From positions 1,238,536 to 1,302,535 of the forward strand of contig KB722736.1 in the NCBI GenBank assembly GCA_000349905.1: DNA of 64,000 bases, read 5' to 3'. Both the position numbers and the translations under genes were made by a program. Origin of the DNA: Volvariella volvacea V23. Lineage: Eukaryota; Basidiomycota; Agaricomycetes; Agaricales; Pluteaceae. Shown here in pieces: positions 25,048 through 35,624 of the stretch. Each line of letters opens with the position of its first letter. The stretch's first letter is position 1. The notes under the pieces were generated by a model. The model was not told where the DNA came from, made no database searches, and was given only the letters and a program-made list of their open reading frames with translations.

Positions 25048-26503
25048 ATGACGACAATATCCGCAGAGCGGAAGTATTCGGACGAAGAAAAGCTTCAGCT
25101 GCTGGACAATCTCGAACTAGAGGGTCCGTATCTCCTTCAGTTTTCGCCCTTACTCCAGGTCTTGACCTTGCCCATTCCAAATCATCTACCCTGCACCGAT
25201 AACCATTAGTTGCGCACCGGACTCGCCAATTTGAAGCATGGCTCGCCGACCATCTAGAAAACTTCAGTATCCACCAAGAGGGCCAGATTTCTCGGATACC
25301 GAAACAGGTTCGAACCATGACCATGCGAGAGTTTGGTGAGAAGTACGCAGGAAATGTCCAAGCGGCTCTACGGGGATATCAAAGAGAGAGACTGCTTGCA
25401 GCAGGAGGGGACTCGAATTTCGGGGAGATCGACAAGACCGAGAGAAAGCGGAAGTGGATTGCTTCAACTCAGGAGGCGGAACCAGAGAGTTCAGCAAATC
25501 CATTCCTAAAGGATCATGAAGGTCCAAGGGCAAGCAAAACAGGTATTTCGATATGCTCCTTCTCTCGTATCTTGTTTGCTAACCGTGTCCGTAGCCCGTA
25601 CACAGTCCCCTGTCAAGCCACGTCCTGGTCCATCCACTGGGCTTGGCACTTCTCAGCGTCCACGGCCGAATATGCTCAACAGAACTCCAAGTACTGTAAG
25701 TCCTTTCATCTGGCTGATACAAGTCATTCACTCACTGCTTCTAGTCGCGCAAACTCAGTCGTATACCCGCCTCCCCAAGCCCCCAGAAAATAAGGCCACC
25801 ATTTACTACGAGCATACGGCCACCTTCACGACCTGCATCACCCACGAAACCCACGTCAATGCGTCCTAACCCGCCCATCAGTCGAGTCCCCTCAAGCTCG
25901 ACATTTAATCCAACACTGCCGATCAAAGCACCAGTTTTCCCTACGGGTGCACGACTCCCGCGTAAAGACGAACACATGCTAAGCGTCAACGGTTCTCCAA
26001 TCGCCAACCCCTATGACCTCGGTCTGCCGTGGTTCAGCAGTTTAGATGATCAAACTGACCCGGAAGACGAAACTGGCTTGAACGAAAAACCCAGACTAAA
26101 AAGAGTCAAAAGCAACATTAGAATACGGAGAGACCCGTCGGTGGCATTCGGTGGCATACAATCACGGACGGCTTCCCAAACAAGTTCATCATCGCTATTC
26201 CAAGCGCCCAGCTCGAGTCAAACAACGCAATCAGCTCATTCATCCTCATCGCAACCCAATTCGCGCTATCCAGGCAGCCTCCAAGTCCGCCCATCTGATC
26301 TGCAAACACCCAAACCTATGCGGTCATTCTCAGCCATTGTTGCAATACCCACCAAAGACGGACATATATTGGAGTTCAATCCACTTGAGACCTCACCTAG
26401 TGCACTGGATGCGCTGGAGGGTATATCAGATAGCGCAAAGAAGCAAGCACGGTTGGAGATGGGCCGATTAGTTCAATCCGTGGACAAGTGGAAACTAAGT
26501 TGA
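25048..26503 (+). CDS. Borealin-like chromosomal passenger complex subunit (Nbl1/Borealin N-terminal domain)
   Basis: Borealin joins Survivin and INCENP to target Aurora B to chromatin and the spindle midzone. The N-terminal helix of the Nbl1/Borealin family is clear: EEKLQLLDNLELE, then VAHRTRQFEAWLADHLENF, and ISRIPKQVRTMTMREFGEKY. The first intron (donor GTCCGT at 25122, acceptor CATTAG at 25206) lies inside this helix. The middle is a Pro/Ser/Arg-rich disordered region with several SP and TP sites that could be CDK targets. The C-terminal part has TPKPMRSFSAIVAIPTKDGH and LEFNPLETSP, resembling the Borealin C-terminal domain start. About 400 residues. The tail after 26460 is short. It is convergent with Pop1. 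Confidence 0.83.
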
Positions 26504-26866
26504 CATTGAGCCCGCTTCTCACTCTCCCCCAGCCGGGGCTACCTTGACGATGAACATCGGCTGATCCCCTCTTGGTTTTCTCCACTTTGTTGGGATATCC
26601 TCTTCCATTCATTTTTATTTATGCATCAGTCAGATGTCCGCTAACCCCAACCCCATATTGCTTCGTTTCTCTTCTTATCATATGTAGAAACAAGGCATTG
26701 TGTACCATAATCAATATTCTCCGACTCTGTAATCCGCATCTGCTATTGCTATCGTCATAAAAGCGCTTATAACTACATCCGGCGCATGCATGTATTCCGC
26801 CAGTGGGGTATTACTAGAGGCTGAATCGAAAAGTATAGACAGATAGTATAGTAGTATACGCCGAAT
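26504..26866. other. Convergent intergenic spacer Borealin / POP1
   Basis: 363 bp of AT-rich 3' flank. No gene or RNA is seen. Confidence 0.5.
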
Positions 26867-29800
26867 TCAGCTGGACAACACTTCGATATACGCCTTTCGA
26901 TAATGCAAACTATCCCGATTTCGGAACTTGACGAGGAAGTGGGCGTGCTTTTGGTCATTGGGAAATAATCTATTGAAGGCGAAGGCTCACGTTTATAGCT
27001 AGCAACCTGTAGATAATGAATGGACGCACCTATAGGCTTGTTCCTGCAATTCTAGGAATCGCGATAGGGAAACGACACCAATAGCAAATCCTATTCCACG
27101 CGACAAAGAATAATGACCAGTCGTCACATAGCCAATGATATTTGATGACTGGTCTGGAGAAGGGGCAGCCTAAAGGTATTCAATAAGCTGCATCTATGCA
27201 CCTTATACACATCGACTTACCTCCTGGTTTCCCTCCTCTGAACCATCCATTATTTCCGTGCCATGTCTACTCAAAGCCCTTGTCCACTCCCGAACCTCCT
27301 CATCCGACAACATATAAATCGCAGCTAAATCTTCCGGCGACCCCCGCGCGCATACTTTAACTTTGACCTGAATCAGAGCGGAACGAAGCAGATCGTCCGC
27401 GCCGACTTCAGGTGGGAGAAGGTCAAGGCCTCGCTTCACTCGCAGGCCATTGATGTGGTCCAGCAGCCCTTGCGCCGCATTTAATCGTTGAGACATGGTG
27501 GCAAGTATTGAGGGCACATCAAAACCTCGCAATAGCCAGGGCTCGAGCGGGGATGTCTCCTCTTCGACCTCGACCCCTAGTTCCCTCTGCGTAGGCACCA
27601 AATCGTTCTGCGCATTCTCTTCTCTAGGAGAATCAGCTTCCTTGCCACTCTCTTCTGTATCCTTCCAAAATACAGCCCCCTTCAACCCAAGTACTACTTC
27701 CCAATCGGGTTTCCAAGGACTCCTTACACCTAACTTTTCGTAATTCACTCTCTTAGCGGGTGGTTTTCTCCTCCACTCCTTAACATCTTCCTCTTCCAAT
27801 GTACTCGCGTACACATCGTAGGCCTCGGTTGCAGGGAAGTCACGCGGGAAATAAGCGGTGCCAGCCTCAAATGCTTGAGTTTGTCGTTCGCGTTGACCTC
27901 CGACTCTGGTACCAGTGAATATCAGGGAGTTAAAGAATGCCATCGCCCAACCAGAGGGGATAATTAATTTCCATCCGTGTATGACTTCGGTGGAAGACTC
28001 GTTTGGCGACTCAAGGGAGTGTTGAATCAGGAGTATGGGGATACGGTCGTCTTTACGTTGCGGTGCGAGTTTTGTTCCAGGAACGAGGTTCTTTATTGGG
28101 GCGTCAGATTAGGCATGGAAGATGAATGAATTATCGCACCTTGGACCGCCGTTCGTCCAGTTCTTTCTTTGTATACTGTGGATTAGCTAGCGATTTTCTA
28201 ACAGATTCTTCCCATATTGCACTTTGTGCAATGCTAGCAGATGGTAGGATAGTTAGCATCGATGTCAGGTAGGTGCCCTGCGGCGATTTGGCAGTGGCAT
28301 TCTTGGGCGGGAAGCTGTGCGGCAAGACGTATTTGAGCAACCAACAATGCTATGGCATCACAGGGGATCCCTTACTCTAGTCGAGGGTCAACGACCGTAG
28401 CGCCTATTATCATACCTCTAGGTAATGAACCAGAAGTCTGCAGATTACCGAATGCTTTCCAGAACTGTCAAATGCTTTAGTACGCGCAAAATCTACCCGA
28501 GCATAATTTCATACCGTTCGAAATTCCCCACGCTTCTCTTGGGGGATGGGTTTCAGTGCTCCTTTCAAGACTTGATTTGCCTTTGGTCCCATAATCTCAA
28601 ACATATTTATTTTGTCTCGCATATCTGCTATCTCAACCACCACCTCTGGATTGGATCCGTTTAAGCTGTCTAAAATCGTAGATGTGGCTGCTTGAAGTGT
28701 CTTGTAAACTTCGTCAAAGGTAGCTGGGTGCATTTGGACCCATACCAGCCTCTCTTTCGAGGTTGGCTGACCGTCCGTGCTCTCTTGGGCTTTTTCCTTT
28801 CCTTTCGCTTTGGACGACTTTTCGGTTTGATCAGCTCGGATTGGCATCCAAATTATCGTTATGGGTGTTATGTACTCAAAAGGATATTTACCAAGTGCAT
28901 AGATGTGCGTTTCAAGGACACGAGCTCCATTGGTATACCTGACAAGAAATTAGACCCACGATAGCTAAAGCTTGACGGTGAAATTACCTTGCAGAGCCCG
29001 CACCCGGACCCTGGGGGTCAGTGCATGAAAGCAAGACAGCCTTGACAGCTTCTTCTTGTCCTTTAATCTCAATTAATCCGAGATATGATGCGTCATGTAT
29101 GATTGATCCATGCACAGATGCCCTGTGGGAGGGCCTGAAAGCCTTCTCTGTTGGGTGTACGGCCTGAAAACCATGGTGAGGGAAAACTACATGAGGATGG
29201 TATACCCAGAACTAGCTTACAAGACGATAGCCCCACATATCTTCCATCTTCATTCGTTTGGCATGCCACAAATGTGTCTCGAGCCAAACCTTATCCCCTA
29301 TCTGCCAGTGAATACACGATCCAATGGTGCTCATCGCATAAAGCTTACTCTGTCGGTTGAGGAAGCTTTGCTTTCTCGTCAAACACTTGGTTTTCCCAAG
29401 TTTTGAAATTGTACGGCCCAGGGCTTTCTTACGAACAGGATCCATCTGCATGAGTTTGTAAATTCCCAGTACCACGCTTGGGAGTAGGATTGGAGGCACA
29501 CCTCTGCTCGAGCTTTCTCCCGGAGACGAAGAGGGACGCGTCTGACGTCGTGACTCGCAGCTCTTCGCCGGAGATGTCGCGGCAAAAGCTGCCACGCTCG
29601 CGTGGTCGACGCAGAGCTGTATTCAAATTAGTGGCGTACAACTTAATGAAAGCGTGATTACCTCGCATTTTTCATTGCTTCATGCATAGCGTTAATTTCG
29701 AAAGCGCGTGCCTGCTCATGTTGTTAGCGGCATCAAACAATGCAATGAATTGTTTTGCACCTCGGCAAACTTCTCGACATCAATTGCACTTGGGAGTCCA

Positions 29801-30008
29801 TCTAGGCCTAAATGGTACTCGTAAGGGCACCGATGGGTTGTCATGTACTACTGGACTCACTGTTCATGGTTATTGTGGAGGGCCCTGCCACCGCATTCTG
29901 CTGCGTCTGTTGAACAGCAATAGTTCGGGCGGTAGCTACTTTCAGCTTTTTCTTGTCCCGTGCGGTAGGCTCATCTGATTGTGCTTCGTTCTTGCGCTTG
30001 GGGGCCAT
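26867..30008 (-). CDS. POP1: RNase P / RNase MRP subunit Pop1
   Basis: Pop1 is the largest protein of nuclear RNase P and RNase MRP, needed for pre-tRNA 5' processing and rRNA maturation. The N-terminus is basic (MAPKRKNEAQSDEPTARDKK). The Pop1 N-domain follows: ARAFEINAMHEAMKNARG, LETHLWHAKRMKMEDMWGYR and HASVHGSIIHDASYLGLIEI-like text. The middle reads MPIRADQTEK, LVWVQMHPATFDEV and NMFEIMGPKAN, then SGSLPRGMIIG-like text before 28380. The POPLD-type region and the C-terminal IIGYVTTGHYSLSRGIGFAI with FRNRDSLHYRKA close the protein. At least ten introns; the stop is at 26867. It is divergent from the small mitochondrial gene, with only 151 bp between start codons. Confidence 0.9.
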
Positions 30009-30068
30009 TAACGCTGAACAGGGAAGGAGGCAAGATGCGTGCGTCGATCACGATCAGGATGATGGTGA

Positions 30069-30074
30069 TCACGT
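30069..30074 (+). promoter_or_regulatory. CACGTG E-box between POP1 and the mitochondrial coiled-coil gene
   Basis: A palindromic TCACGTGA in a 151-bp divergent promoter, 60-85 bp from both start codons, so one site could serve both genes. Confidence 0.45.
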
Positions 30075-30159
30075 GAGGAAAACGGGCCTGCCCGGAAGTA
30101 TTGCTCGTCGTGCACAACATTGAGCTCATTATATTCCTCTCTCTCATCCTGACTTAGCC

Positions 30160-30870
30160 ATGGCCTCTACTTTGCGCTGCTTGGCCCTCGCGCGTGGCGC
30201 ACGACAGATTTCTCAACGCCGACTGTTGTCAACAAGCGCAATTCGCCAAAGTGAGGCCGCCGTCCACCCAGCAAAGAAGCCTATTGGCGGTGTTCGAGGA
30301 GGGTGAGTTCATGCGCCAGTCATAATGAAATGAAGACAGGTCCTAATACAATCGAACAGAATTGTCGGTTTCCTCTTTGGCTTCTCGCTAGCATCATCTT
30401 ATGCCGCATACCACCTCCTCGAAGAGTACCAGCAAGCTTCGGCAGCATTGCAGGCCAGTGTTGAGGAACTTAAGTCGAGTACAGAGAAGGTGAACACTGT
30501 CTGGGTGCTGTCGATGATTAATCTCAAGATTTTGCTCAGGTTTCGGCACACGTGCGACGGATAGAGGCAGTTGAGCAGGATTTGAAGGCTTTGTCCCAGG
30601 CCTCCGCCTCGAAGGAGGATATTTCCCGAGTACGAGGAGAAGTGAAAAAACTATATGATGGTTTACACGTAGGTGAGGCTAGCACAACTACTCGTCTGAG
30701 ACCTTGTCCGCTCACAATGTGCAGAACTCCTTGACCTCCGAACCCATGTTTGGGGAATCCGTAAGTACCATATTCCAAAAACGTATTCCTAACCTAACGA
30801 TGCTCGTTAACCAATAGAGCAAGATTTACACGCGCTCTCCAAAAAGGAATCCACATCTGTTAATGTATAG
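30160..30870 (+). CDS. Small mitochondrial membrane protein with coiled coil, function unknown
   Basis: Five exons (30160-30302, 30360-30489, 30540-30672, 30725-30760, 30818-30870) give 164 residues. The first ~45 residues are Arg/Ser/Ala-rich without acids (LRCLALARGARQISQRRLLS), a typical mitochondrial presequence. GGVRGGIVGFLFGFSLASSY then forms one membrane segment. The rest is a heptad-rich coiled coil (VEELKSSTEKV, VEQDLKALSQ, VRGEVKKLYDGL). This layout resembles small inner-membrane assembly or organising factors, but I do not recognise the family and give no symbol. It is divergent from POP1. Confidence 0.75.
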
Positions 30871-31048
30871 ATTTTTTATCCGAGCTTACTTTAGACTTCA
30901 ATGGGATCCTAGTTTGATTCTGACCCGCTATGATGGCGTGATGGCCCCGAGCGCATTGTCAAGTGTAAGGAGCCCCATGAGTATTACATTAAGCTAGACG
31001 CAGCGTCTGTTAATTCACCATCCTGCTCACAAGCTTGAAGATATGTGT

Positions 31049-31054
31049 CACGTG
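31049..31054 (+). promoter_or_regulatory. CACGTG E-box upstream of CHL1
   Basis: Context TCACGTGTGG, 75 bp before the CHL1 start codon. Confidence 0.4.
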
Positions 31055-31123
31055 TGGTCACTTCCGCATGCATTTGCGCGCGTCGAATCGCGAAATTAGC
31101 TGAAACGCGTTCGCATCCAATCC

Positions 31124-34100
31124 ATGTCGTTGGAGCTCTCCACTCCCAATGAATTCCCTGCTTTTCCATACAACCCCCCATATGAAATCCAGGTTAACCT
31201 TATGAAGCACCTCTATACCTCGATTGAGCAGAGAAAGGTCACAATTGTGGAAAGTCCTACTGGAACGGCAAGTGGCATCTATGTCGTGGTTCAATGTAAG
31301 GTTCATTCATGGAAACACCGACAGGGTAAAACGTTGTCACTACTGTGTGCTTCGCTGACATGGCTGGCGGACGAACGTGATCGGGCTCGTAAAGGAAAAC
31401 TGAATTCAGCTGTCGGGGACGATCCCAACAGTACGTGAAACGGCGTTTCCACGAGAATGATCCCCCGAACTCAGTTGATCCATGCGCACAGCCAAGAGTT
31501 GGGTAATTGAGCAAACTCGTCAGCGTATCATGCGGGAACTAGAGGCGGAAGAACAGGAGTATCAGGAACGGCTGCAGAAGGCTCGGAAGAAAGAGGCTGC
31601 TATGAGAAGGATGGCGCAGGCGAGGGTCGTTAAGAAGCAGGTAAATTATTGTCTCTGCTATTCTGGAACACATTCCATAATTATTTCACAGAAGCATAAG
31701 GATGCACAAGACAGTATGGAAGCGGCCGCAAGTGGCCATGACGAAGACGATGAATTCTTGCCTGAGGACGAAGAAGGCGCGAGTGGAGATGGCTTGGTAG
31801 TCTCGGCCACTCTGCGAGCGCTGATGGCCAAGTGGGCACATTTGTCTGTACTCATTCTCACTTCACCAAACTCACTACAGAGTAGAAGGAAAGTCCGCGA
31901 GTAATCCATACCAACAAGAAGCAGAACCCACGTGTACTAAGGTGTACTATGCTTCTCGCACTCATTCACAACTTTCACAGGTTCTCCCTGAGTTGCAACG
32001 GCTAAAGCTCGTGAGATACGTACAATCGCACCACAAGGCTGCGGATGAAAATAATGCGCAGTCTAAACGCAAGGCTGAAGTCCTCGAGGCTGAGGACGTG
32101 CCTGAACCATGCGCTAGAACAGTGGCCCTTGGCTCGCGGAAGCAGCTCTGTGTTAATGATCAACTCCGTGCTAGGAGTCGAGATTTAGATGAAGCTTGTC
32201 GGGAGTTATTAGGAGGTAGGCCGAGCTTTACCTGGTTCGGGGTAATCACGCTCATCATGAAGTCATTCAGAAAAAGGGGAGAAGCGTTGTGAGTTCTTGC
32301 CTCAGATAGATGAGGAAGACCGCATGTTGGATTTCCGGGATCAGATATTGGTAGCCTTGCCTCGATTTGACATGGTCTGTTCATTGATGCATCATACTTG
32401 AAGGCAACTCCAAAAGATATTGAAGACCTGGCAGAGGCAGGCCGCATAGCTCATACTTGTCCCTACTTTGGGTCGAGACGAGCTATTCCCCAAGCCGAGG
32501 TGATCGTAAACGTCCGTTTTGACGCGAACTCGTCCTTACAAATAAACTTTAGCTTGTGACTCTTCCGTATAACCTGTTATTGCAAAAATCCGCCAGAGAG
32601 GCCTTGGAGGTGGACTTGAAGGACCAAATCGTAATCATAGACGAGGCACATAGTGAGCCTAAGACCTACTTGTTTATTTCTTCGACAGACCCCGACGATC
32701 TCGTTTCTAGATGTCATCCCGACCCTCCTATCCCTGTCAACGTGCCATCTTCCCGCCAACATACTCTCAGTAGCATTCAGCCAGGTATGCCACTATGTGT
32801 CCAAGTTCCGCACTCGCCTGGCCCCGAGGCATATGGTGCAGCTAAAGCGGTTGGTTATATTCCTTGACGCTTTAACCAAATTTGTGAGTGCGTGGAAAGA
32901 GGAGAGACAAAGCAAAGCGAAACAGAACAATGGGTCCAGTGCAGACGCCAAGACCGAAATTATCACTGTCGCTGAACTATTGGAGAAATTAGGAAGAAAG
33001 GCCGCCGCCGTGAATTTATTGGAAGTCGAGGTTTATCTAAAGCAAAGCAAGGTTTGCTTCGTATATCTATAAGCAAAGAGGGCTCTCCTCTAATTTATAG
33101 CTTTTAGGTAGCAAGAAAGATAGCTAGTTATAACGACAAGGAGGCAGCTAAAGATGGAGAGAAAGTACGGAAGGGGCAAGTCCCTCCGCTGCGCATAGTC
33201 GAGGATTTTATGCTAGCACTGACTGGTACAAACGAAGGTGATTCATTATTCGACTTGAATTATCATCGCTAATGCTAATGCCACTTACGATATAGATGGC
33301 AGAGTCACCATCTCTCTCGTCTCTGCGCGTGGTCAGGAAGAGGTTGAACTTAAGTATCAGCTCCTGAACCCAGCTCCTCATTTTGCAGAGGTAATTGAAG
33401 AGGCTAGATGCGTTATTTTGGCGGGTGGGACAATGTCACCCGTGTGTTTTTATCCTTGTCGATGTTATACGAATTTGACGCCATGACGACCACAGATTTC
33501 AGATGTCATGGACCAACTATTTCCTACCGTGTCGCCCGAGAGGCTTACAAGCTTCTCGTGCGGGCATATCATCCCCAGCGAAAATCTCAAGTCTTTGGTA
33601 CTGAAAAAAGGTCCAAGGGGAGGTATATTAGAATACAAGGCCGGAAAACAAAACGACGGTGTCGCAGTGAGTGCAATCTTGAAGTAATTATACCCTCAAC
33701 TGAATGCATAACGGAACACGGATAGATGGGAGAGCTGGGGCAAATCTTATTGAACCTTGTCACGATAGTGCCATCGGGAATGATAGTATTCTTCCCCTCG
33801 TATAGTTTCCTCAACGGTGTGAAGACGATTTGGGCTAACGAAGGCCTGATGGAGAAGTTCGGAGCAAAGAAGAAAGTATGCTTTAATTTGCGCTTAATTT
33901 TTATCAGTGAGCTTTTTTAACATAGTTATTGCCTCGTAGGTATTCTTTGAGCCAGAAGAATCTAGTGATGTAGATCGGACGCTTCAAGAATATGCAACAT
34001 CAGTACGATCTTCGCCGGTACGCAGTTACCTTTATCTTTTTACTCAACACTACATGCTCCATTGTAGGGTGACGACTCTCAGAAAAAAGGCGGCGCCCTC

Positions 34101-34582
34101 CTATTCGCCGTCATAGGCGCCAAGTTATCAGAAGGTCTAAACTTCGCAGACGACCTAGCGCGAGCGGTTGTTGTCGTTGGTCTTCCTTACGCCAACCTAG
34201 GTTTACCAGAGCTACGAGAGCGTCTAAGGTACGTCAAGACACAAGAAGAAAAGCGGATAGCCGGTGGAATGAAAAGGGCTTCGGGGAAGAGAGACGCCGC
34301 TGCTGAGTTATACGAAAATATGTGCATGAATGCTGTCAACCAGAGTATAGGTAGGCACAGATTAGTTTAATAAAATAGTAGCTAACGAGGCTGGAATGTA
34401 GGACGTGCCATTCGACACAAGAATGACTGGGCTGCCTTGATCTTGCTTGACCAAAGGTATTCGACGCCGGCAATACGGGGTAAATTGCCCAAGTGGATCG
34501 GAAATAGTGTTACTGTTGCAGAAGGATTCGGACAGGCTGTTAAAGAGCTTGCATCCTTCTACCGCGGAAAGAAACCTTCTTG
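31124..34582 (+). CDS. CHL1: ATP-dependent DNA helicase Chl1 (DDX11/FANCJ-XPD family)
   Basis: A superfamily-2 iron-sulphur helicase needed for sister-chromatid cohesion. It opens with [21 protein letters not shown] (Q-motif region). Walker A, SPTGTGKT, is split by a GC-AG intron at 31268-31324. [21 protein letters not shown] (motif Ia), and Fe-S cluster Cys positions around [14 protein letters not shown] and RCEFLP/HTCPYF follow. The DEAH box reads VIIDEAHNVIP after splicing at 32651. [47 protein letters not shown] and [17 protein letters not shown] complete the C-terminal helicase motifs. I followed the frame from start to stop through about 14 introns with no break. Length suits Chl1 rather than XPD or FANCJ. 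Confidence 0.93.
31268..31324 (+). other. GC-AG intron splitting the Walker A motif of CHL1
   Basis: Donor GCAAGT after ACG (Thr) and acceptor CGACAG before GGT AAA ACG. Using it gives SPTGT-GKT exactly. The downstream GTAAGG donor would put a stop at once after the join. Confidence 0.85.
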
Positions 34583-34909
34583 AATAAATAGCATCTATCC
34601 TAGTTGTCCTATACTTTAGTATACTGTCCATGGATATTGACACATTCCCATTACGTGTAAGATCATCCTGGGGTGAATATAACTTGGTGAAATAACGAGA
34701 ATCCCCTCAGGTACACATCGGTCATCATTATCTCCGGAAGCAAAATTCCCCAGCATCTTGAACACTGTTCCTGACATCGGCAGTGACTCTGAATGAGGTA
34801 CATGTTGTGAAGTTTTGTGCGCAGTGAAAGTCCTGCGAGCTTGTCACATGGTATGAACACGTTCGCACCATACTGGCGCTGGGGACTGTGCAATATTCTA
34901 GCTCCAAGC
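34583..34909. other. Convergent spacer after CHL1
   Basis: About 330 bp with no frame of note; presumably 3' UTRs of CHL1 and of the small minus-strand gene. Confidence 0.4.
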
Positions 34910-35258
34910 CTAGTAGGCTGATAGGGGATGGCTCATAACCTTGCCCACCATGCGGGTCGGACGTTCTCGTCCCTCTCTCAGCTCAGGCAAATAGTATGAT
35001 TTGGGAGGTAACAATAAATAACTTAGGTGAATTTAGGCACTCTGTCGCGTACCACTCACCTGAAAAGATCGATATCGCCTCGAGGTGGCGGATAGCTTCC
35101 TGAGCTGTCGTAGTTTGGCCCAAGTGCAATGGAAGAACATGGTCTAGGCCAAGCATGTCAAACTGGACGTATTGACGCTGAGAGAGCCGATCCACTGGTG
35201 TAGGTGAAGGCAATGGCGCACTACGGTTTGAGAGCTTTGAAGGCTTATGAGGTAGCAT
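34910..35258 (-). CDS. Possible small gene of unknown function
   Basis: An ATG at 35258 opens 66 codons (MLPHKPSKLSNRSAPLP..., then QYVQFDMLGLDHVLPLHL) ending at a strong donor GTGAGT near 35055. A second exon could give GRERPTRMVGKVMSHPLSAY and stop at 34910. The acceptor (GAGAG) is weak and other splice choices are possible. An acceptor-like GGGCAG just upstream of the ATG means earlier exons may exist. I recognise no family. The coding impression rests on residue composition and the clean donor. Confidence 0.4.
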
Positions 35259-35624
35259 TGGAGTGCCCTGCCCCAACAACACCGCTAAATGGCTATGGTT
35301 GCCCTGGTTGACTTGAATACGGCGTTCACACTTTCGTTTTCCGGAAAGGGGCCCTTACTGGGTATTGAATTGGCCCTGATAGCAAGCACAGTAGGTGCGG
35401 TGGTATTGGTAAGGGACAAAGAGGGGATACTCGCGTGATTCGTTCAGGTGTCGTGGGTCTGAGTCTCCCCCTACATTCTTTTGTTGTCAATACCTTCCTG
35501 TCTCAGCCGTCTCCTCGCATTATACCCAATATACCCATCCTGCTCTTCGATTCGGCGTTCCATACATCTCCGCTCCTTCAGCACCAAAAACTTTTGATTC
35601 GGATACCACCAGAGCCCGTGTGAT
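35259..35624. other. Divergent spacer upstream of the Ser-rich gene
   Basis: About 370 bp; CT-rich before 35625, as in many fungal promoters. No gene is seen. Confidence 0.4.
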
